NCBI RefSeq assembly: GCF_007896435.1
Contig: NZ_VCBL01000001.1
Location: 2,751,123 to 2,815,122, forward strand
Length of the DNA stretch: 64,000 nt
Direction of reading: 5' to 3'
DNA from: Rummeliibacillus suwonensis
GTDB taxonomy: Bacteria; Bacillota; Bacilli; Bacillales_A; Planococcaceae
The translations under genes were made by a program, and so were the position numbers. Positions 54,633 through 64,000 of this stretch are shown piece by piece (the first letter of the stretch is position 1; every line of letters starts with the position of its first letter). The notes below the pieces were generated by a model, which made no database searches, had not been told where the DNA came from, and was given only the letters and a program-made list of their open reading frames with translations.

Positions 54633-55196
54633 GGAACGTTGGATAAATAAAAACAATTCCTTTTTAGATTCTTCATCAGTAAGATTTTGGTCATTTGCAA
54701 TATAAAAACGCTCTGCGGAGTTTTCTACTAAATTGATTAGTAACTTGGCATACGACACGACATTTATGTTAGCGATTATTTCTTTATGACTGATCGCCTT
54801 ATGAATAATTTGCTCGAACCATTCATAATAAGGTTGATATATTTTTTCCCATGTTTCCATCGAATATTCAAAGGCCAATCCTGAGTAGCAAAGAATCAGT
54901 ACATCCTTATATTCATCAGTAATTTTATAAGTTTCGTCAATGTAAATTTTAAGTGCGTGCCAAAAATCCTTACTTTCTGACATAGACTCTTTTATTTTAT
55001 ATAATGTCATTTTTAATAGCCGCTCAGCAATAGCAGGTATCAATGCGTTTTTAGAAGAAAAATATAGATAAAATGTCCCTTGAGCAACCTGAGCTTTTCT
55101 GACAATATCCGAAACAACCGTTTTTTGAAAACCTTTTTCTGAAATGATTTCAATTGCTGATTCTATTATTCTTTCATACTTATCTTCATTATTCAT
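54621..55196 (-). CDS. TetR-family transcriptional regulator
   Basis: A 191-residue repressor-type regulator. The N-terminal HTH (residues 10-55) is typical of the family: IIESAIEIISEKGFQKTVVS, then VAQGTFYLYFSSKNAL. The C-terminal ligand domain is YxaF/RutR-unlike and not assignable to a ligand. It is encoded just downstream of, and in the same direction as, the putrescine permease/aminotransferase genes, with a terminator between. Two TGAC-containing dyads near those genes (56959 and 58845) are plausible operators. Confidence 0.88.
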   Translation of the reverse strand: MNNEDKYERIIESAIEIISEKGFQKTVVSDIVRKAQVAQGTFYLYFSSKNALIPAIAERLLKMTLYKIKESMSESKDFWHALKIYIDETYKITDEYKDVLILCYSGLAFEYSMETWEKIYQPYYEWFEQIIHKAISHKEIIANINVVSYAKLLINLVENSAERFYIANDQNLTDEESKKELFLFIQRSLKC

Positions 55197-55432
55197 TTCA
55201 TATCCTCCATCAAGTTATCTTAACTTATCGTACTAAATCGACATGAAAGAATCAATTTCATCATGCAGGATCTAATGAAAAAACGAACAATTTTATCCTA
55301 CAAAATTCGGATAAAAATATCAGGCATGTTGACGTAACAAGTTTTGAACAAATTCTCTGAACGGACGACATCACATGAAGGAAATATACAAGTATAATCG
55401 AGTCAGTCACCTTCTCCCGCTCCATAGAAAAA

Positions 55433-55475
55433 AAGCCTTTGAAGGAAACTACTTTTCAGTATCTTTCAAAGGCTT
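55433..55475 (-). terminator. terminator of the aminotransferase gene
   Basis: AAGCCTTTGAAGGA pairs with TCTTTCAAAGGCTT with one mismatch; on the - strand seven Ts follow. Confidence 0.85.
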
Positions 55476-55566
55476 ATATGATGATTTCATGTAGAAAATC
55501 GTTCATAGTGATCTTACAACGATTGTTCCTCGTATCATTGTTTCCTAGATTATCGCTTGCAATCAG

Positions 55567-56976
<1,410 letters not shown>

Positions 56977-57020
56977 TTATATTTTAAAAAAATAATTGAA
57001 CCCTATATTTAATTTATTTC

Positions 57021-58430
57021 TCAATGTACTCCCCTATACTGTTCTGCAAGCTCCCCTTTTGTTTGTTCTGCAACATTTCCGATAATTTGGGGATCTTCCA
57101 TTTTTCCGAAGTCATAAGAAGAAATATCTTTCGTAAAAAATTTAGTTAAAAATAACAGATAGACGAAACCAATGCCTGTCCAGGCAATGCCCACAAGAAA
57201 AGATTCAGTCGATAAATTGATCCAAAGAAGCCCTGTCAACCCGGCACCCAACATAGGCATTATAATATAATCCAAAATATCCTTCTTTGTTTTATATCGT
57301 TTATGTTTAAAAACAAAATGAGCGATGACAGATAAATTGACAAAAGTAAAAGCAATAAGAGCCCCAAAATTAATGAGAGAAGAAATCAATTCAAGAGTTG
57401 GGGCAATGGCAAGTAGGGAGATGATCCCAACAATAATGACATTCCGTGCAGGTGTCTTAAACTTAGGATGCACGTAGCCAAATATTTTGCGTGGAAGCAT
57501 CCCGTTCCTCCCCATTACGTACAGTAAACGAGAAACACTCGAATGAGATGCAAGCCCTGAAGCTACTGTAGCAGCAAAAGCACCCGAAAGAAAAACGATT
57601 TGGAATAACTGTCCACCAACTTTAAATGCGATTTCTGGAAGTGTATCATCTATCACTTTAAAGTTTGAAACGCTTGGGAATAATGCCTGAGTAAAATAAC
57701 TTGCAATAAAAAATATCGCTCCGCCGATCATCACAGTATACATAATGGCTTTAGGCATTATTTTTTGGTCGACAGCTTCTTCTGTATACATGGTAATAGC
57801 ATCAAACCCTATGAATGAAAAACATACGACTGTGGCTCCAGCAAGAATACTGCCGATTTCTATATTGGTATGGAAAAGTGGCTCAAATGTCAATATAGTC
57901 CCTTGCCCCATTCCTTGTGATAGTCTTACAAAGGATAACACAAGAAATGCTACGATTAAAACAAACTCAAAGACTACCAGTATTGAATTAATGTTAGAAG
58001 TTTTATTCATGCTCCACACATTAATGGCGGTAACAATGGCAACATAACCGACTACCCAAATCCAAGATGAAACATTTGGAAAAGCTGATTCCATATAAAT
58101 CCGAATAATAAGAGCATTCACTAATGGTAATAAGAGATAATCTAATAGCGCTGCCCATCCAACAAGAAAACCTAAATACGGGTGAATCGTTTCTTTTGCA
58201 TATGTATATGCCGAACCCGCACTTGGAAATACTTGAACCATTTTCCCATAACTCACAGCTGTAAAAAACATCACGCCCAATGCCAGTAAATAGGCTAATG
58301 GAACAAGTCCATTTGTTTCTTCGGACACTATTCCGAAAGTGTCAAATACAATCGTAGGGGTCATATAACCTAATCCAAGCCCAACAATGGCCCATAATCC
58401 TAATGATCGTTTTAAAGCAGCTTTTTCCAT
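57021..58430 (-). CDS. APC-superfamily permease, putrescine importer (PuuP)-like
   Basis: A 469-residue, 12-helix amino acid/polyamine permease. The first helix reads LGLWAIVGLGLGYMTPTIVF, with the GYMTP motif of the PuuP group. The family features FPSAGSAYTYAKETI and VCFSFIGFDAITMYTEEA (helix 6 substrate site) are present. It imports a polyamine or amino acid by proton symport. It starts the operon with the aminotransferase 89 bp downstream. The 1.5-kb region upstream contains a 41-bp palindrome. Confidence 0.85.
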   Translation of the reverse strand: MEKAALKRSLGLWAIVGLGLGYMTPTIVFDTFGIVSEETNGLVPLAYLLALGVMFFTAVSYGKMVQVFPSAGSAYTYAKETIHPYLGFLVGWAALLDYLLLPLVNALIIRIYMESAFPNVSSWIWVVGYVAIVTAINVWSMNKTSNINSILVVFEFVLIVAFLVLSFVRLSQGMGQGTILTFEPLFHTNIEIGSILAGATVVCFSFIGFDAITMYTEEAVDQKIMPKAIMYTVMIGGAIFFIASYFTQALFPSVSNFKVIDDTLPEIAFKVGGQLFQIVFLSGAFAATVASGLASHSSVSRLLYVMGRNGMLPRKIFGYVHPKFKTPARNVIIVGIISLLAIAPTLELISSLINFGALIAFTFVNLSVIAHFVFKHKRYKTKKDILDYIIMPMLGAGLTGLLWINLSTESFLVGIAWTGIGFVYLLFLTKFFTKDISSYDFGKMEDPQIIGNVAEQTKGELAEQYRGVH

Positions 58431-58462
58431 CTATCAAGTCTCCTTTTCAAATGATTTTGGAC

Positions 58463-58513
58463 ATAAAGTGAAACTTTAATCAGTTTGGGTTTTCTTCATC
58501 CCTCACTAAATTG
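58463..58513 (+). repeat. fragment of family B
   Basis: ATAAAGTGAAACTTTAATCA and TTTTCTTCATCCCTCACT match the first hairpin of family B; the remainder is absent. Confidence 0.7.
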
Positions 58514-58844
58514 AAAAAAATAAAATCACATTCCTCTCATGATCTAATAGGTAACAATCTTCTGTACTTGTTGCTACGCTTGTCATACAAAAAAACTTGC
58601 AAAACCAAAAGTTATTACTCTTTTTCAAAGATTAAATATGTTTTTTACTTGTCTAAATGCTCGCAAATTTATAGACGGAAACCTTTCTCAAATAATAAGT
58701 ACGTTTTTACACCTCCTGACATGGTCTTCATTCCATGGTCGTATTGTCTTACAAACATATTGTTGATGATCTAATTCCATCCACAAAGGCATCCGCTATT
58801 TTATAAGATCTAAGAAAACGTACCAAAGTGACGAACCATAACAC
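58514..58844. other. intergenic region upstream of the permease gene
   Basis: No supported ORF or repeat. Probably holds the promoter of the permease operon (AT-rich). Confidence 0.4.
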
Positions 58845-58885
58845 CTATCAATAAAATGAATGACTGTCATTCATTTTATTGATAG
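58845..58885. promoter_or_regulatory. 41-bp perfect palindrome
   Basis: CTATCAATAAAATGAATGAC, one T, then its exact reverse complement. The centre TGAATGACTGTCATTCA has the form of TetR-family (FadR-like) operators. It lies 415 bp upstream of the permease start. Confidence 0.65.
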
Positions 58886-59037
58886 AAAATTCTGAATGAT
58901 TGAATTATAGATCTTATAATAGATTTTGTAAATATGACATGTTATATTTCCTGACATACTTTTTTGCATAGTCTATTTTCTACGACAGTTCTGCTGAATT
59001 AAATTTTAAATTTCCCCCTGTGAATTTCACTACATAT

Positions 59038-59330
59038 TCAGTGTTGGCACACATCAAGCGTGTTGATGAGGTAGAAATAAGAAGTATATATTGGATGGAA
59101 CTTTTTCTTCCATGGATAGGGGGCATAGGGATACAAGTTGAGCGTTGGGATTTTTTCGGCTGCACCTTTTACTTGGTGAATGGTGAACTTCTGCTTGGAC
59201 AGTGTTTTGGCTATGATTATTCCTGTCTTCGATAAAGCGCCTAATTCTTTGGTTTCCACTACGGATAATCCGAGGTTTCCTAATGCGAGGTTATCCACTT
59301 TGCACATGACTTCCGTTGAATAACATTCCG
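59038..59330 (-). pseudogene. gene fragment paralogous to the one interrupted by IS21
   Basis: On the - strand SVVETKELGALSKTGIII and AAEKIPTLNLYPYAP match, position for position, SVVGTKGLGAVTKTGMTT and TAQKIPTLDLYPYAP of the fragment at 61340-61532. No start site or signal. The family is not recognised. Confidence 0.5.
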
Positions 59331-59387
59331 CTGAAACGAATCCAATTAATATAAACGGATTGAAAAAGCTTTCAACCTAGGCAGAGG

Positions 59388-59432
59388 CTTTATTTGTAGC
59401 TTGTTTTCAGAATTGTCTGATTGCCGAACGTT
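59388..59432. repeat. family-H repeat, decayed
   Basis: TTTATTTGTAGC, TTGTTTTCAGAATTGT and GATTGCCGAAC. It sits directly before the duplicated leader/array cassette. Confidence 0.4.
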
Positions 59433-59444
59433 AAGACTTATGAA

Positions 59445-59797
59445 TGAAGATTAAGTACCTGTCACCTAAACAGTTAAGTTTTTTATATCCTACGCTAAAT
59501 TTTAGGACTTAAATTTTCTCAAACGTGGATCAACTTCAGATTATCGTGGATTGAGTGATCTTGAACATGGATTGAAACCAATTTCGCGTGGATTGGGCAG
59601 TATTTCCCGTGGATTGAACTGTATTCCCCGTGGATAGACCATTTTTTCTCGTGGATTGAACTGTATTTTCCGTGGATAGACCATTTTTTCTCATGGATTG
59701 AACTGCATTTTCCGTGGATAGACCATTTTTTCTCATGGATTGAACTGCATTCCCCGTGGATAGACCCGTTTTTCTCATGGATTGACAAAGGATATCG
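59445..59797. repeat. duplicated leader plus 13-unit family-F array
   Basis: Leader as at 50755, then (G/A)TGGAT at 59525 and every 21 bp to 59777, 13 units without a single slip. Units alternate between CGTGGATTGAACTG and CGTGGATAGACC types. Confidence 0.9.
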
Positions 59798-59821
59798 ATC
59801 ACCCCAACATAAGGAACGTGC

Positions 59822-59858
59822 AAAAAAGGATGTCATCACGATGGAGACATCCTTTTTT
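59822..59858. terminator. bidirectional terminator
   Basis: AAAAAAGGATGTC pairs with GACATCCTTTTTT. It lies about 100 bp past the stop of the Fic gene on the - strand. Confidence 0.85.
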
Positions 59859-59958
59859 CATATGTGCTTAATTAGTTAGAGTTTCAACTGTAGGAAGTCA
59901 CCAAATCTAGGTTGGCAATCGGCACTTGATCTTGCTAGTTGGCAAAGCCTATTGAGAT

Positions 59959-61086
59959 TTAATTTAAAATCCGTATTAAATCGTAATTTTTGTATCTTTT
60001 GTTTCGCTTTGACTGCTGATCTGTGTAGATTAACTCCTTTTCGACGAGAGATTTTAATGCTGTACGAGCGGTATTTTGAGAAATACCAAGTATATCTGAA
60101 ACCTTTGCTGCAGTCGTATTTGGATCTGTAAATGTGTACATCCAAACTTTTTTTTCAGAATCTTTATCGCATTTATTCATTCCAACTATTGCTAAATTTT
60201 CAGCTAAATCTAATTTTCGATTTAGTTTTTCAGCCATTCTTTCGCAAGCATTTAAAAAAAAGTGAAGCCAATTTCCCCAATTTGGTTGACTACCACGTAT
60301 ACCATTTAGTAAATCATAATATCTCATACGCTCTCTTTCTAATTCCTCACTGACAAAGAAAATCGGTTTAGAAATCACTTTAGCTTGAATTAGATAAAGC
60401 ACTATAATAATACGTCCTAATCTCCCATTCCCATCTAAAAACGGATGAATGGATTCAAATTGAGCATGGATAATAGCTGCCTTCAGTAAAGGGTTACTTT
60501 CTTCATCTATAATTTCTTGATCAGCATTTAAATGACGTAAAGGTAACTTTTTCCCATATGGGTGACCGTTTATAAAGGTCTCCCAATTTTCCATATAGCT
60601 TGATATTTCATGTACTGGAATAGGTATATAGGATGCATCTTCAATTTTTTTAGTGGGTCCGATAAAATTTTGGATTTTACGAAATTCACCACTTGCCTGA
60701 CTGGTTCCTCTTCCACCATCCATTAATGTATTATGCAAATTTTTAATAAGTCTTGTAGAAATCGGATATCCGTTTTGAATATATTCAAAACCCTCTAGTA
60801 ATGCTTTTTGATAATTCATAACCTCAATGATTTCCCATCTCGGATTTCGATCATCTTGTTCTTCTACCATATCCCAAAATGTTACTTGTGTACCTTCGAT
60901 TCTCGTCGATTGTACGGATTCGCTTAAAGAAAGGATTCGAATTAAACTCTCCCCAACCATAGAATGCTTGAATTTTTCGTCTAAACGTCCGATTTTGCTA
61001 CTTACTTCAGATAGCTTTCTATATATTTTCAAAGCATCTTTTGCTTCTAAACCTATTGGAAGTGGCAGCAAGCCCTGAATTGCCAT
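59959..61086 (-). CDS. Fic-domain protein (class II) with winged helix
   Basis: A 375-residue Fic protein. An N-terminal inhibitory helix carries the S-x-x-x-E-G motif (STRIEGT, about residue 62), so ATP binding is autoinhibited. The Fic core ends in the complete active site HPFLDGNGRLGR (about 215-226, catalytic His). A C-terminal winged-helix segment (TTAAKVSDILGISQNTARTA) suggests DNA binding and autoregulation. Most such proteins AMPylate a target; the target is unknown. GGGGTG fits the ATG at 61086; a GTG at 61095 is an alternative. It stands alone. Confidence 0.93.
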   Translation of the reverse strand: MAIQGLLPLPIGLEAKDALKIYRKLSEVSSKIGRLDEKFKHSMVGESLIRILSLSESVQSTRIEGTQVTFWDMVEEQDDRNPRWEIIEVMNYQKALLEGFEYIQNGYPISTRLIKNLHNTLMDGGRGTSQASGEFRKIQNFIGPTKKIEDASYIPIPVHEISSYMENWETFINGHPYGKKLPLRHLNADQEIIDEESNPLLKAAIIHAQFESIHPFLDGNGRLGRIIIVLYLIQAKVISKPIFFVSEELERERMRYYDLLNGIRGSQPNWGNWLHFFLNACERMAEKLNRKLDLAENLAIVGMNKCDKDSEKKVWMYTFTDPNTTAAKVSDILGISQNTARTALKSLVEKELIYTDQQSKRNKRYKNYDLIRILN

Positions 61087-61339
61087 AATGGTCACCCCTT
61101 TTTTTTATTATAACCATATTAACTAAATTATTTACATTTTTTTCGTTAACTCATATATTTTTTATACTAAGAGAATTTATTTATCTTTTTATGTATTAAC
61201 ATTGATAAAAATAAGAAACAACACTTCGAACATATATAAATTTTATTATATTTATCTCCCTGCTTACCCATGTATATTAAATCTCCATCGGGCTGGGTCA
61301 AGAAGTCTTTTCCTACTTGGAGAAGGTCTTTTTGGGTAC
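61087..61339. other. AT-rich intergenic region
   Basis: Promoter region of the Fic gene; no other feature. Confidence 0.4.
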
Positions 61340-61532
61340 CTAAACACTATTCACTATATTATAAGGCACAACCCCTGCGTTCACACCCGCTAATTGATGT
61401 TGGGGTGCATAGGGATACAGGTCGAGTGTCGGGATTTTTTGGGCTGTGGCTTTTACCTTGTTGACTCCTACTTTAGCAGTGGCTTTGACTGTGGTCATTC
61501 CTGTCTTCGTTACAGCGCCTAATCCTTTGGTG
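61340..61532 (-). pseudogene. 3' part of a gene interrupted by IS21
   Basis: An open - strand frame of about 64 codons, TKGLGAVTKTGMTTVKATAK to GVVPYNIVNSV and stop at 61340. The other side of the IS (63979-64000) continues it with codons for SVVGT, so the insertion split this gene. Its 5' part lies outside the window. Family unknown; a paralogous fragment lies at 59038. Confidence 0.55.
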
Positions 61533-61602
61533 TGTTTTTTGCAAGCAAAAAGTGCAGAAAATTGCAGAGAAATTTACATAGGCTTGCAGCTTTTCTTTTA
61601 CA

Positions 61603-63839
<2,237 letters not shown>

Positions 63840-64000
63840 CCTTTCATGTCCTCCTACTGTTGTGGTCTCTCAATCAATACAGTAGGGAATTATTATGGGG
63901 CTGGCAAGCCTTTTTTTATGCAGTTGAGTTCTGCACAAATTTCTCGCAAACCTCTGTACTTTTATTTTGCAATAAACACCTTTGGTGCCCACTACGGATA

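Noticed and set aside
55318..55340. CAGGCATGTTGACGTAAC as a MITE end
   Set aside because: Resembles the right terminal repeat at the first 11 bases only; no element is attached.
59519..59839. ORFs with SIHGK-type heptads through the 59.5 kb array
   Set aside because: Same cause as above; no start signal. Kept only as a possible coding explanation in the repeat finding.

Overview
The window is A+T-rich, Gram-positive-type DNA: strong AGGAGG ribosome sites, B. subtilis-like LexA, MntR, GlnR/TnrA and PhoP sites, a UvrX/YolD pair, and many secreted proteins with Bacillota-style signal peptides. It looks like a chromosomal segment of a Bacillales species, probably Planococcaceae/Caryophanaceae (Lysinibacillus or Rummeliibacillus type). 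That placement is inference from gene content and repeat style, not a database match.

Layout. 0-5 kb: a small membrane protein, guanine deaminase, and a YknW/YknX-like pair without its ABC partners. 5-12.3 kb: two divergent secreted phosphatases, a 1466-aa lamin-tail/metallophosphatase and a PhoX-type enzyme with four 11-bp-phased Pho boxes. 13-27.5 kb: M20 peptidase, an Asp2-like hydrolase, SDR, chemoreceptor, a divergent PP2C-phosphatase/sigma-factor pair, MntR-controlled MntH, and SOS-controlled UvrX/YolD. 28-32 kb: an accessory patch with a toxin-antitoxin pair, two decayed genes and a split HipA-like kinase/HIRAN module. 32.7-48.8 kb: alcohol dehydrogenase, glnK-amtB, several secreted proteins, a flavin monooxygenase-like protein and a 1504-aa protein carrying two nuclease domains. 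49-59 kb: an orphan TIR-like gene, a DUF2339-type membrane protein, and a putrescine permease/aminotransferase cluster with a TetR regulator. 59-64 kb: repeat arrays, a Fic protein and a complete IS21-family element with a target duplication.

Functional theme. Several genes fit scavenging of phosphorus and nitrogen from extracellular matter: secreted nuclease, secreted phosphatases, guanine deaminase, ammonium transport and putrescine catabolism.

The most unusual content lies between genes. (1) There are two unrelated families of short direct-repeat arrays, one with core CCGTGGAT and one with core TTTATTCGCT, eight main arrays in all. Their spacing is 21 bp almost without exception. (2) A layered set of small repeats is nested inside one another. 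It includes a MITE-like element with inverted ends and perfect 9-bp target duplications (two copies), and a roughly 60-bp stem-loop element (three copies) whose outer stem changes by compensating substitutions between copies. One site holds three elements nested in each other.

All coordinates were read by eye. Domain calls rest on visible motifs and remembered families, not on searches.
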